From Enterococcaceae bacterium (GTDB lineage: Bacteria > Bacillota > Bacilli > Lactobacillales > Enterococcaceae), in assembly GCA_022649665.1 (NCBI GenBank), contig JALCOL010000001.1, positions 62,001-126,000 of the forward strand: a stretch of DNA of 64,000 bases, written 5' to 3'. The notes under the pieces were generated by a model. The model did no database searches and was not told where the DNA came from. It saw nothing but the letters and a program-made list of their open reading frames with translations. Shown here one piece after another: positions 24,851 to 33,354 of the stretch. Each line of letters starts with the position of its first letter. Position 1 is the stretch's first letter. The translations under genes were made by a program, and so were the position numbers.

Positions 24851-25855
24851 ATGGAAAGGAAATTAAGAGTAGGGGTTATCGGTGTTGGGCAGATGGGAAC
24901 GTATCATGCACAAATATACAGTCGATTACCACAGGTGGAACTAGTCGCACTTTGTGAATTTGATAATGAAAGAAGAGCCGAGGTTGAGAAAGAGTTTGGA
25001 ACGAAAGTCTGCAAATATTATCAAGATTTGTTGTCAGATAACGAGATCGACGCAGTAAGCATTGTACTGCCGGATAATATTCATCGTGAAGCTGTTGAGT
25101 TGGCGGTTAAATATAACAAGCATATTTTATTAGAGAAGCCATTAGCGAAAGAATTGTCTGATGGAAAAGCTCTTTATGAAATTACAAAAGACTATCAAAA
25201 GGTATTTTCTGTAGGTTTTTTGCTGCGTTATGATCCACGGTTTGCTATGGTCAAAGAGCGTTTAGACGCTGGAGAACTTGGTGATATTATTCATTTGTAT
25301 TGTCGGAGAAATAGTCCAATTATCGGACCGAGAAGATATATTGGGGCTTCTGATCTGAGCATGCATGTGATGAGTCATGATATTGACTATATAAATTGGT
25401 ACATGGGATGTGATCCAATTAGTGTAGTAGCAAAAAATAGGAGCGTTTTGTTAAAAGAAAATAATATGAATGATGTGATTTATGCACTTGTTACGTATGC
25501 AAATGGGGCTATCGCCTGTTTAGAAGCGTGTTGGGTACTTCCGGAAAATTCTCCAACGATGATTGATGATCAATTAGAGTTGGTCGGAACAAAAGGAGTA
25601 GCATATATAGATTCTTCTGATAAAGGTGTTCGCTTTATTGGACAAGCCGGTGTTGAATTTCCAGATACTCGTCATTGGTATTACATGAATGGCGAAATTT
25701 ATGGCGATTTAGCAGTAGAAGTCGAAACGTTTGTAAATGATTCGATTGCAAATAAAAAATCAACTATTACTCCTAAAGCTGCTCTTGATTCCCTGAAAGT
25801 AGTAGATGCAATTGAACGTTCAATAAAAGAAGGAAAAGAAGTTTCTATATATTAA
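24851..25855 (+). CDS. Gfo/Idh/MocA family NAD(P)-dependent oxidoreductase
   Basis: A 334-residue dehydrogenase. The Rossmann nucleotide-binding loop GVGQMGTYHA is at residues 11-20 and the active-site EKPLAK at 95-100, which supplies the conserved Lys. The C-terminal alpha/beta substrate domain holds SMHVMSHDIDYINWYMG, whose HD-x3 pattern suggests the catalytic Asp/His. The family oxidises or epimerises sugars, inositols and amino-sugar derivatives. As the first gene of a PTS operon, it may act on an incoming sugar phosphate in place of a polyol-phosphate dehydrogenase. Confidence 0.85.
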   Translation: MERKLRVGVIGVGQMGTYHAQIYSRLPQVELVALCEFDNERRAEVEKEFGTKVCKYYQDLLSDNEIDAVSIVLPDNIHREAVELAVKYNKHILLEKPLAKELSDGKALYEITKDYQKVFSVGFLLRYDPRFAMVKERLDAGELGDIIHLYCRRNSPIIGPRRYIGASDLSMHVMSHDIDYINWYMGCDPISVVAKNRSVLLKENNMNDVIYALVTYANGAIACLEACWVLPENSPTMIDDQLELVGTKGVAYIDSSDKGVRFIGQAGVEFPDTRHWYYMNGEIYGDLAVEVETFVNDSIANKKSTITPKAALDSLKVVDAIERSIKEGKEVSIY

Positions 25856-25909
25856 TGGGAACAGCAATAGGAAGAAAAGTTGTAAAAAACTACTTAAGGA
25901 GTACGCGAT

Positions 25910-27322
25910 ATGGCATCTATCAGAGTACAAGCCCAAAAAATGGGAAGTAGATTAAGTGGGATGGTAATCCCAAATCTAGGCGCTTTCATGGCGTGGGGAA
26001 TATTAACGGCTATCGGAATAGCATTAAATAACGAATTGTTGAAAGAATTTATCTCACCAATGCTAAATTATTTGTTGCCGTTATTAATCGCATTTGCCGG
26101 CGGGCGTGCAGTTTACGGGTATCGTGGAGGGGTTATCGGAACCGTTGCTACAATGGGAGCAATTATCGGAGCAGATGTAACTATGTTTTTAGGAGCAATG
26201 ATTCTGGGACCTCTATCTGCATGGATTTTAAAAAAATTTGATAAAACTATTGATGGAAAGATCCCAACGGGTTTTGAGCTATTAATAAATAATTTCTCTG
26301 TTGGAATTATTGGAGCGTTGATAGCAGTTGCTGGCGTATTGATTATAGCACCGATCATAACAGTATTGACTAATGTAATGTCAGTTGGTGTTGACTGGAT
26401 GATTGAACATAAAGTACTCCCTTTTACAGCTATATTTATTGAACCAGCTAAAGTATTGTTTTTGAATAATGCGATTGGGCAAGGAATACTAAGCCCATTG
26501 GGAAGCACACAATTAGCTGAGTATGGAAAATCAGTACTTTATCTACTAGAATCAAATCCTGGCCCGGGATTAGGCATATTATTGGGGTATATGATTGCTG
26601 GGAAAGGAAATTCAAAAGCCTCTGCTTTTGGAGCGAGCATCATTCATTTGTTCGGAGGGATTCATGAGATCTATTTCCCATTTGTGTTGATGAATCCTGC
26701 ACTAGTTATTGCTTTGATTGCTGGAGGAATTACTAGTACTTTCTTATTTACATTATTTAAAGTCGGACTGGTCGGTGTCGCATCCCCTGGGAGTATATTA
26801 ACAATTATGGTCATGTCTGCTAGCGGAGACCATCTAAAAATACTATTTGCAGTGGCAATGTCTGCATTAGTTTCATTCCTTATTTCAATTCCATTAATCA
26901 AGCGTTCAAAGACTGACGACCAAGCATTTCAGACAGCAGCAAAAGAAATGGAGAATTTAAAAGGCAAAAAAAGTAGTGTATCTTCCGTTTTTGAATCCAG
27001 AGAAGCTGCTGCAAATTATAAAAATATGAAACTAATTGCTTATGCATGTGATGCTGGATTGGGTTCTAGTGCAATGGGAGCCAGTGTACTACAGAAAAAA
27101 ATTAATAAAGCAGGTATAAAGGATGTGAAAGTATTTCATATTTCAATTGATGATCTTCCTATTGAATGTGATTTGATTATTACACAGAAATCTTTATTAG
27201 ATAGAGTAAAAGAAAAGCAACCCGGCATTCAAATTATTGGCATCACCGATTTCATAAATGCACCGGAGTACCAAATAATAGTTTCATCATTATTACAAGC
27301 AAAAAATATTAATGGAGGATAA
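25910..27322 (+). CDS. PTS EIICB, mannitol family (MtlA-like)
   Basis: A 470-residue PTS permease. The EIIC domain (about 1-340) begins VQAQKMGSRLSGMVIPNLGAF and holds GIHEIYFPFVLM, equivalents of the mannitol permease GGIHEIYFPY motif. The EIIB domain (about 372-470) has the phosphorylated Cys380 in YACDAGLGSSAMGAS. There is no fused EIIA; a separate EIIA follows 660 bp downstream. Usual MtlD (mannitol-1-P dehydrogenase) and MtlR are absent, so the true substrate may be a different polyol or sugar. AAGGAG precedes ATG 25910. Confidence 0.87.
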   Translation: MASIRVQAQKMGSRLSGMVIPNLGAFMAWGILTAIGIALNNELLKEFISPMLNYLLPLLIAFAGGRAVYGYRGGVIGTVATMGAIIGADVTMFLGAMILGPLSAWILKKFDKTIDGKIPTGFELLINNFSVGIIGALIAVAGVLIIAPIITVLTNVMSVGVDWMIEHKVLPFTAIFIEPAKVLFLNNAIGQGILSPLGSTQLAEYGKSVLYLLESNPGPGLGILLGYMIAGKGNSKASAFGASIIHLFGGIHEIYFPFVLMNPALVIALIAGGITSTFLFTLFKVGLVGVASPGSILTIMVMSASGDHLKILFAVAMSALVSFLISIPLIKRSKTDDQAFQTAAKEMENLKGKKSSVSSVFESREAAANYKNMKLIAYACDAGLGSSAMGASVLQKKINKAGIKDVKVFHISIDDLPIECDLIITQKSLLDRVKEKQPGIQIIGITDFINAPEYQIIVSSLLQAKNINGG

Positions 27323-27325
27323 TCG

Positions 27326-27955
27326 ATGTCACGATTAGTTATTATGGACTTTGACGGGGTCATTATTGATACAGAGTATGTCTGGTTTGGAATTTTTCAA
27401 GAATGGTTTAAGAAAAAAGCTAATTATGATCTTTCCAAAAGGGAATTTTCATTAGCGATTGGAGCAGATTCAAACAGACTACTGACTTACCTAGAGAAAG
27501 AAAAAAATATAAAGATTAATCGTAAATCTTTCCAAAAAGAAACACAACAGCTCTTTATTGAAAAAAGCAGAGACCTCCCCCCCCTAAATGGAGTAGAAAA
27601 ATTTATAAAGAATATTAAAAAAAAAGGATGGATATTGAGTTTAGCAACTTCTTCAAAGATAGAAAAGCCGCTTTTTCATTTGAAAAGGCTGAAGTTGTTA
27701 AAATATTTCGATTATATAGTTACAGCTGACTTAGTTGAAAACATCAAACCCGAACCTGACTTATTTTTGAAAGCAATAGAGCTAGCTAACGTGGAAAAAA
27801 AAAATGCTATAATAATTGAAGATTCAAAAAATGGTCTCATCGCCGGAATGAGAGCAGGAATAGATGTTATAATATGTCCGAATCGCTTAACAAGATTTGA
27901 AGATTTTACAGGATGTGTAGATATCGTAAAGTCTTTAGAAGAGATTGAACTATAA
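27326..27955 (+). CDS. HAD family phosphatase/phosphomutase (beta-phosphoglucomutase-like)
   Basis: A 209-residue HAD subfamily IA protein. Motif I is MDFDGVIIDTE with D8 nucleophile and D10, motif II LATSSK, the Lys precedes PEPDLF, and motif III is IEDSKNGLIAG. The cap helices lie about 18-85. It either dephosphorylates the imported sugar phosphate or moves its phosphate. Its ATG lies 3 bp after the EIICB stop with GGAGG upstream, so expression is tightly linked. Confidence 0.83.
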   Translation: MSRLVIMDFDGVIIDTEYVWFGIFQEWFKKKANYDLSKREFSLAIGADSNRLLTYLEKEKNIKINRKSFQKETQQLFIEKSRDLPPLNGVEKFIKNIKKKGWILSLATSSKIEKPLFHLKRLKLLKYFDYIVTADLVENIKPEPDLFLKAIELANVEKKNAIIIEDSKNGLIAGMRAGIDVIICPNRLTRFEDFTGCVDIVKSLEEIEL

Positions 27956-27982
27956 AAACTATTTAAGATTTGAGGGGGAAAT

Positions 27983-28429
27983 ATGCAGCTTCAGAATATT
28001 ACTGAGCAAGATATACAAGTAGGGATTAAAGCAAAAGATTGGGAAGAGGCAATCAGGAAGTCTGCAGCACCATTAGTTATGAGAGGATCCATTGAAGAAA
28101 CTTATGTAGAAAGCATTATTGATTCTGTTAAACGTAACGGACCTTACTTTGTTCTCACAAAGCATGTTGCTTTGGCACATGCTCGACCAGAAACTGGTGT
28201 CAACAATTTGGACTTGAACTTTACTATACTTGAGAATCCGGTAAGTTTTGGACATAAAGAATTAGATCCCATCAAAATGATTATTACGCTGGCAGCTACA
28301 GATGCATCTTCTCATTTAGAGGTAATTGCTGATTTAACAGATATTTTGATCGATGAAAAATTATTGGAGAAAATTTTTTCTGCTAAAACTACTAATGAAG
28401 TCTATTTGCTATTATCAGGGAAGGGATAG
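27983..28429 (+). CDS. PTS EIIA component, mannitol/fructose type
   Basis: A 148-residue cytosolic phosphocarrier of the PTS_EIIA_2 family. The phospho-histidine is H66 in HVALAHARPETGV, where the usual P before His is replaced by Ala. It supplies phosphate to Cys380 of the MtlA-like EIICB. GAGGGGG precedes ATG 27983. Part of the Gfo-EIICB-HAD-EIIA-ROK operon. Confidence 0.87.
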   Translation: MQLQNITEQDIQVGIKAKDWEEAIRKSAAPLVMRGSIEETYVESIIDSVKRNGPYFVLTKHVALAHARPETGVNNLDLNFTILENPVSFGHKELDPIKMIITLAATDASSHLEVIADLTDILIDEKLLEKIFSAKTTNEVYLLLSGKG

Positions 28430-28437
28430 GATTTCTT

Positions 28438-29334
28438 ATGCTGTTAGGGATTGATATTGGTGGAACAGCTTTAAAAAGTGCCTTGCTTTCAGAGAAAAAC
28501 CACTCGATAGAATTTATAAACAATCAAAGCGAACCGACTCAAGCTAAAGAAAGAGGGGGCAGAGGTCTCCTAAAACGTGTTTTAGAGATTATTAAAGAAT
28601 GTCAAAGTAAACATGACATATCAGGAGTTGCAATCTCGACTGCTGGTATGGTTGATGGAGAAACATTTGAAATAGTTTATGCAAATGAAAATATCCCAAA
28701 GTATAAAGGTATAAATTTTGTTGAAGGGATTCGAGAAGAGACAGGGTTGCTTAGTGTCGTTGAAAATGACGTGAATGCTGCCACATTAGGGGAGTGGAAG
28801 TATGGTGCTGGAAAGAATTCCTCTTCAATTTTATGCTTGGCAATTGGGACCGGTGTTGGGGGTGGGATGATCCTCAACGAAAGGTTAATTCGTGGTGCTA
28901 CAGATAGTGCAGGTGAAGTTGGATATATGACCTTAGAAAACAGTACATTTGAAAAATTAGCATCTACTCAACAACTTGTAAGGTCTGTACAAATGAAAAA
29001 AAATAATTTTTCAATTGATGGGAAAGAAATATTTGAATTAGCAAAAAAAGGTGACAAAGATTGTCAACAGGAAATAGAAAGATTTATCAATTATCTTTGT
29101 ATGGGTATCAACAACTGTGCCTGTGTTATAAATCCTGAAAAAGTTATTCTTGGTGGCGGAATAATGGAACAAAAATCGTATTTGCTGCCTCGAATCAATC
29201 GGGAAATTAATAACATTTTTAAAGAAAGAACTGGGAAACCTGAAATTGTCGCTGCTGCATTAGGGAATTCGGCTTGTTTAGCAGGTGTATATTGGTTGTT
29301 CAATTCATATTACGATTATAATCATATGTTTTAG
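28438..29334 (+). CDS. ROK family sugar kinase
   Basis: A 298-residue kinase of the ROK family. ATP-site motif LGIDIGGTALKS is at 3-14, a second phosphate loop AIGTGVGGGM near 140, and PEKVILGGGI near 232. The usual zinc-site His in GE-x-GH is a Tyr here (GEVGYM) and the CXCGxxGCxE cluster is absent, as in beta-glucoside-kinase-like ROK proteins that act on phosphorylated or unusual sugars. Kinase plus PTS plus phosphatase in one operon suggests processing of a disaccharide phosphate or dephosphorylated intermediate. Confidence 0.85.
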   Translation: MLLGIDIGGTALKSALLSEKNHSIEFINNQSEPTQAKERGGRGLLKRVLEIIKECQSKHDISGVAISTAGMVDGETFEIVYANENIPKYKGINFVEGIREETGLLSVVENDVNAATLGEWKYGAGKNSSSILCLAIGTGVGGGMILNERLIRGATDSAGEVGYMTLENSTFEKLASTQQLVRSVQMKKNNFSIDGKEIFELAKKGDKDCQQEIERFINYLCMGINNCACVINPEKVILGGGIMEQKSYLLPRINREINNIFKERTGKPEIVAAALGNSACLAGVYWLFNSYYDYNHMF

Positions 29335-29356
29335 ATTAAAAAGCATTGACACAACT

Positions 29357-29408
29357 CAAAACTCCCCATAATCTTCAGATAAACATTAGAAGATTATGGG
29401 GAGTTTTA
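29357..29408. terminator. Bidirectional terminator between ROK and alcohol dehydrogenase genes
   Basis: Perfect 19-bp stem, left arm 29358-29376 (AAAACTCCCCATAATCTTC) and right arm 29389-29407, around a 12-nt loop, with A-rich and T-rich flanks on both sides. The genes on either side converge. Confidence 0.88.
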
Positions 29409-29441
29409 ATAGCTCTAGCAAATATTGATAATATTGTGATT

Positions 29442-30611
29442 CTATAAATCATTTCTAAGTGCAATCGCCAAAATAGACTCAATTATATGGCTATTTAACA
29501 CGATATAGTGTCCCACAGATCCATTTTGGACAGCTTTTTGAGCCATAATAGAAAAATCAGTCTCATCAATTCCCAACTCGCTGAGATTTTTGTGCATACC
29601 GCATTCGGTAAAGAACTCTTGGACCTTTTTTACAGCTAACGAGGCCAACTCCTTTTTAGAATAGGCAAGCGAGTCATAATGAAAGACACGGACAGCTAGT
29701 TGGGCTAGCTTTTCAGGTTTGTGTTCTGCAGCGTAGGACATCCAAGCAGGAAAGATAATTGCCATTCCCTCGCCGTGAGCAATGTCATAGCGGGCACTTA
29801 GTTCATGCTCAATCCGATGCGAACCCCAATCGGAAATCCTTCCAGTATCTAGAAGGTTATTATGGGCGACAGAAGCGGTCCACATGATTTCAGCACGAAT
29901 TTCGTAGGAATGCATATTTTGATGAAGTTTTGAGGCATTGATCAAAAGAGATTGCATGGCTCCTTCAAGCAGAAAATCTGTTAAATGGACAGATTGAGAA
30001 TTCGAAAAATATCTTTCTAATAAATGTGAGAAAATATCGACGATCCCTACATAAGTTGGATAAGGCGGCAGCGAAAGAGTAAAGAGAGGATTTAAAATGG
30101 AAAATTTTGGAATGAGCAATTCATGTTCGCATCCAAGCTTTTCTTGTTTATTAGAAATAATCGAAGCATTAGACATTTCTGATCCTGAAGAAGGCAAGGT
30201 CAAGAGAGTGCCAATAGGAAGCGCCGTTTTTGGTTCAGCTTTGCCTGTGTAAAAGTCCCAAACGTCACCTTCGTAAGGGACTCCGATAGCAATAGCCTTT
30301 GCGGTGTCTATCGCACTCCCACCTCCAATAGCAAGAACGAAGCCGATTTGATTATTTCGACAAATATCAATAGCTTCTTTGACATGTTCTAAATGCGGAT
30401 TCGGAACGACCTTGTCGTAGTCGAAAATTTTAATGTTTTTCTTTTCAAATTGGGAAGATAATGCATCAGATAATTTCAAACGGTTTAGTGAATCTTTTCC
30501 ATGAACTAAAAGCACTTTAGATGAAAAAGGGAGAATTTCTTGAGCAATATTTTTCTCGCTGTCTTTTCCAAAGATAATTTTTGCTGGATTATAGTAAGTA
30601 AAGTTTTCCAT
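29442..30611 (-). CDS. Iron-containing alcohol dehydrogenase (YugJ/BdhA type)
   Basis: A 389-residue group III alcohol dehydrogenase. The NAD(P) site GGGSAIDTAKA lies at 97-107 and the metal ligands are D192, H196, H265 and H279 (IVDIFSHLLER; GSHRIEHE; IAHGEGMA), matching the family's D-H-H-H set. It reduces aldehydes to alcohols. In this position, next to a DeoR regulator and divergent from an isomerase/phosphorylase/aldolase operon, it could reduce the aldehyde released by the class II aldolase (acetaldehyde, glycolaldehyde or methylthioacetaldehyde). AAGGAG precedes the ATG. Confidence 0.87.
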   Translation of the reverse strand: MENFTYYNPAKIIFGKDSEKNIAQEILPFSSKVLLVHGKDSLNRLKLSDALSSQFEKKNIKIFDYDKVVPNPHLEHVKEAIDICRNNQIGFVLAIGGGSAIDTAKAIAIGVPYEGDVWDFYTGKAEPKTALPIGTLLTLPSSGSEMSNASIISNKQEKLGCEHELLIPKFSILNPLFTLSLPPYPTYVGIVDIFSHLLERYFSNSQSVHLTDFLLEGAMQSLLINASKLHQNMHSYEIRAEIMWTASVAHNNLLDTGRISDWGSHRIEHELSARYDIAHGEGMAIIFPAWMSYAAEHKPEKLAQLAVRVFHYDSLAYSKKELASLAVKKVQEFFTECGMHKNLSELGIDETDFSIMAQKAVQNGSVGHYIVLNSHIIESILAIALRNDL

Positions 30612-30626
30612 AAAAGTCTCCTTTTG

Positions 30627-31397
30627 TTAGCTATCAGCAATGATTAGGTTGATGTTTTGATCTGCTAAAGATTGATTAGTTTCTTTATCTAAGTTCTTAT
30701 CAGTAATTATATTTTCAATTTCAGATAGATCTGCAATTTTAAAAAGTGATGGAGTATCAAATTTTGTATAATCGACAATTAAATAGGTTTTATTTGCATT
30801 CTTTAACATGATTTGGCGTAAAGCACCTTCGATGGAGCTATTATCAGTAACTCCGTGAGTTAAACAAAGTGTAGAACAGCTGACAAAAGCTTTGTCTGCG
30901 AAGAATTGAGATAGACTATTTGTTGCAGTATAGCCAACAAACGAATCGGAGCTTCTACGAAGTACCCCTCCGGTGCAAATCAATTTTATTTTTGAAGAGT
31001 TTTCAGCTAGTTGACTGATTTTAAGTGAGTTAGTAATTATAGTTACTTTAATTTTGGATTCTTTGATTTTTACTGCAATTTCATAAGCAGTGGTGCTAGA
31101 ATCCAACATGATAGTGTCGTTAGACTGAATGAATTCCATTGCTTTATTTGCAATTTTTTCTTTCTCTGTTTTATAGATATTTTCTCTGATGCGAATGGGA
31201 ACCTCTTTATCATACTCTTTGGGCAAATAGGCTCCGCCATGGACACGCTTTAGTTTTTTCTGTTTTTCCAGTTCTTCTAGATCTCGGCGAATGGTTTCTT
31301 CTGTTACATTGAGCTCTTGACTCAAGGCAGAAACGATAATACTTCCATTTTCCAGAAGCTGATCTTCAATAAATTTATGTCGTTCAAGTTTTAGCAT
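30627..31397 (-). CDS. DeoR/GlpR family transcriptional regulator
   Basis: A 256-residue repressor with N-terminal HTH_DeoR (about 5-58, with LSQELNVTEETIRRDLEELEKQ) and a C-terminal sugar-phosphate sensor domain (about 75-235, with DSSTTAYEIAVKIKE and CTGGVLRRSSDSFVG). Precedes the alcohol dehydrogenase by 15 bp, hence an operon. Divergent from the isomerase operon; palindromic sites between them fit a repressor of both. The inducer is likely a phosphorylated intermediate such as a ribose- or ribulose-1-phosphate derivative. Confidence 0.87.
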   Translation of the reverse strand: MLKLERHKFIEDQLLENGSIIVSALSQELNVTEETIRRDLEELEKQKKLKRVHGGAYLPKEYDKEVPIRIRENIYKTEKEKIANKAMEFIQSNDTIMLDSSTTAYEIAVKIKESKIKVTIITNSLKISQLAENSSKIKLICTGGVLRRSSDSFVGYTATNSLSQFFADKAFVSCSTLCLTHGVTDNSSIEGALRQIMLKNANKTYLIVDYTKFDTPSLFKIADLSEIENIITDKNLDKETNQSLADQNINLIIADS

Positions 31398-31461
31398 ATA
31401 ATCACCACTTCAATTTAATAGGATGTTTTCAATTATATATTACAATAAATTCAAAGAAAAT

Positions 31462-31508
31462 ACAACATTTACAAAGAAAACATGTTGCTTTTTCTTCGTT
31501 TTTGTTGT
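31462..31508. promoter_or_regulatory. Probable DeoR operator (47-bp dyad)
   Basis: ACAAC (31462-31466) and AAGAAAA (31474-31480) are mirrored by TTTTCTT (31490-31496) and GTTGT (31504-31508), symmetric about 31485. A further CAAAGAAAATACAA direct copy lies at 31452-31465, and a diverged inverted copy TTTTTTTGTAAAT downstream. Overlaps the isomerase promoter. Confidence 0.6.
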
Positions 31509-31513
31509 ATATT
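31485..31513 (+). promoter_or_regulatory. Promoter of the isomerase-phosphorylase-aldolase operon
   Basis: TTGCTT (31485-31490), a 17-bp spacer and TATATT (31508-31513), lying inside the proposed DeoR operator. Confidence 0.6.
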
Positions 31514-31553
31514 TTTTTGTAAATAACATTTTCAAAAAAATGGAGGGATGATG

Positions 31554-32605
31554 ATGAAGGAAGTACCAGTTTCAATTCGTTGGGACAAAGATGCTGTAAT
31601 TATTTTGGATCAAACAAAATTACCAACGGAAACAGTTTATATTCGTGTTGATACCCCAGGGAAAATGCATGAATGCATCAAAAATTTGACGATCCGAGGA
31701 GCAGGAGCGCTTAGTATTGGAGGAGCCTATGGTGTATATTTAGGAATTCAAAATTTGAAAGCGGATTCATTAGGGGAGATGAAAGCTGCTGTAGAACAAG
31801 TAGCAGATTATATGGCTACTGCCCGCCCAACAGCTGTAAAGCTATTTGTAATGATTGATAAAATACGGAAAAAAAGCAGGGAAAGTCAGGCACGATCAAT
31901 AGCAGAATTCAAAAACGAGATTCTTACAAAATGTCATGAGATTAGGCAAGAAAACATAGAAGCATGCAAAAAAATTGGTGAATTCGGACTGACACTTTTT
32001 AAAGACGGAATGACAGTGCTTACTCATTGTAATGCAGGCAGTTATGCAACTGTAGAAAGAGGATCAGCACTTTCACCTTTCTATTTAGCAAAAGAAAAAG
32101 GAATCAATTTGAAAGTTATTGCAGATGAGACGCGACCACTCCTTCAGGGAGCGCGATTAACTGCTCATGAATTACATCAAGCAGATATTGATGTGACACT
32201 GATTTGTGATGATATGGCTGCGTATTGCATGCAAAAGGGAATGATTGATGCCGTGATCGTTTCAAGTGACCGAATAGCAGCAAATGGAGACTTGGTAAAT
32301 AAAATCGGAACCTACAATATCGCAATTGCAGCAAATTACCATCATATACCGTTTTATATGGCTTCGACATTTGCAAGTGTTGATTTTTCGATTGCTAATG
32401 GAAAAAAATTCCAATTGAAGAACGCCCGTCTTCTGAAATCACCAACGGATTTGGAAAACAAACTGCACCATCTGGTATTAATATCTATAACCCTGCATTT
32501 GATGTGACCCCAAATGAACTAATTACTGCAATGATTTTTGAAAAAGGTATTTTGTATCCAAATCCATCTTACAAAGATGCATTATTAAAAATGAAGGAGA
32601 TGTAA
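31554..32605 (+). CDS. MtnA-like (methylthio/deoxy)ribose-1-phosphate isomerase, reading frame broken at an A7 run
   Basis: Member of the MtnA/eIF-2B-alpha family, which turns an aldose-1-phosphate into a ketose-1-phosphate. Counting from ATG 31554 (GGAGGG 6 bases upstream), catalytic Cys159 (THCNAG) and Asp239 ([10 protein letters not shown]) match Cys160/Asp240 of Bacillus MtnA. The zero frame leaves homology at GGA AAA AAA (32400-32408) and stops at 32507 after 317 residues. The -1 frame continues exactly with [18 protein letters not shown], then YNPAFDVTP and ELITA, and stops at 32605 for 350 residues, the family's normal length, 2 bp before the next gene. The site A_AAA_AAA is a canonical slippery heptamer. 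The gene may be frameshifted by programme, by mutation or by sequencing error. Confidence 0.8.
32402..32433 (+). promoter_or_regulatory. Candidate -1 frameshift site (A7 slippery heptamer plus small hairpin)
   Basis: A_AAA_AAA at 32402-32408 in the correct zero-frame phase, followed 8 nt later by a 5-bp hairpin GAAGA/TCTTC (32417-32433, 7-nt loop). A -1 shift restores the full MtnA-like C-terminus. The hairpin is weak and no upstream Shine-Dalgarno-like stimulator is obvious. Confidence 0.4.
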
Positions 32606-32607
32606 AT

Positions 32608-33354
32608 ATGACTGACCAAATGCTACCAGGATTACAATTGAGACCTGGACAAATATCAAAGCGTGTGATTACTGTTGGAGATCCTGAGAGAGCGAAAAGA
32701 ATTTCTGAGCTTTTAGAAAATGTCGAAGAAATTCAGCGGAATCGTGAATACTGGACATTTAAAGGAATCTACAAAAATAAAGAAATTATGGTTATTTCTC
32801 ATGGGATCGGAGCAAGTGGAGCAATGCTTGCATTTATTGGAATGATGAAAGGTGGTGCTGAAGTCGTTATACGGGTTGGAACCTGTGGTGGACTACAGCA
32901 AGATATAAAAGCTGGGTCATTGATCATTGCCACGTCTGCTGCTAGAGAAGATGGCGTAACAGACATGTATGTGCCAAAGTCTTATCCTGCGATTGCTGAT
33001 TTTACTGTTACCCAACAGTTATTAACAGAATCAAAAAAATCAAAGACAAATGTCTTTCAAGGAGTAATCGTGACTCATGGCGCCTTTTATGGCGGAATCT
33101 TACCGACTAATACAGAGTATCAAGCAGAGACAGGTGCCTTGGGATTAGAAATGGAGCTAGCAGCTTTATATATTGCTGCATCAATGTTCAGAAAAAAAGC
33201 AGGATCAATTTTGTCGGTTGACGGTTCTGCATTAGCAGTGCTCGAATGCGCTGAAGATAATGATCCAGATCCAGAGGTATTAGAAAAAACTGTTAATGAA
33301 AGTATCCAGATCGCTCTCGATGCAATTGTAAATATCGAGGTATCCAACTTATGA
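32608..33354 (+). CDS. Nucleoside phosphorylase (uridine phosphorylase/MTA phosphorylase-like, PNP_UDP family)
   Basis: A 248-residue hexameric-type phosphorylase. Motifs: phosphate-binding GDPERAKR (about 23-30), SHGIGASGAM, RVGTCGGLQ with the phosphate-site Arg/Thr, and EMELAALYIAA, where the Glu-Met-Glu holds ribose. It cleaves a nucleoside with phosphate to base and (deoxy)ribose-1-phosphate, the natural substrate of the upstream isomerase. The base specificity is not clear from sequence. It starts 2 bp after the frameshifted isomerase end and overlaps the aldolase by 4 bp. Confidence 0.85.
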   Translation: MTDQMLPGLQLRPGQISKRVITVGDPERAKRISELLENVEEIQRNREYWTFKGIYKNKEIMVISHGIGASGAMLAFIGMMKGGAEVVIRVGTCGGLQQDIKAGSLIIATSAAREDGVTDMYVPKSYPAIADFTVTQQLLTESKKSKTNVFQGVIVTHGAFYGGILPTNTEYQAETGALGLEMELAALYIAASMFRKKAGSILSVDGSALAVLECAEDNDPDPEVLEKTVNESIQIALDAIVNIEVSNL

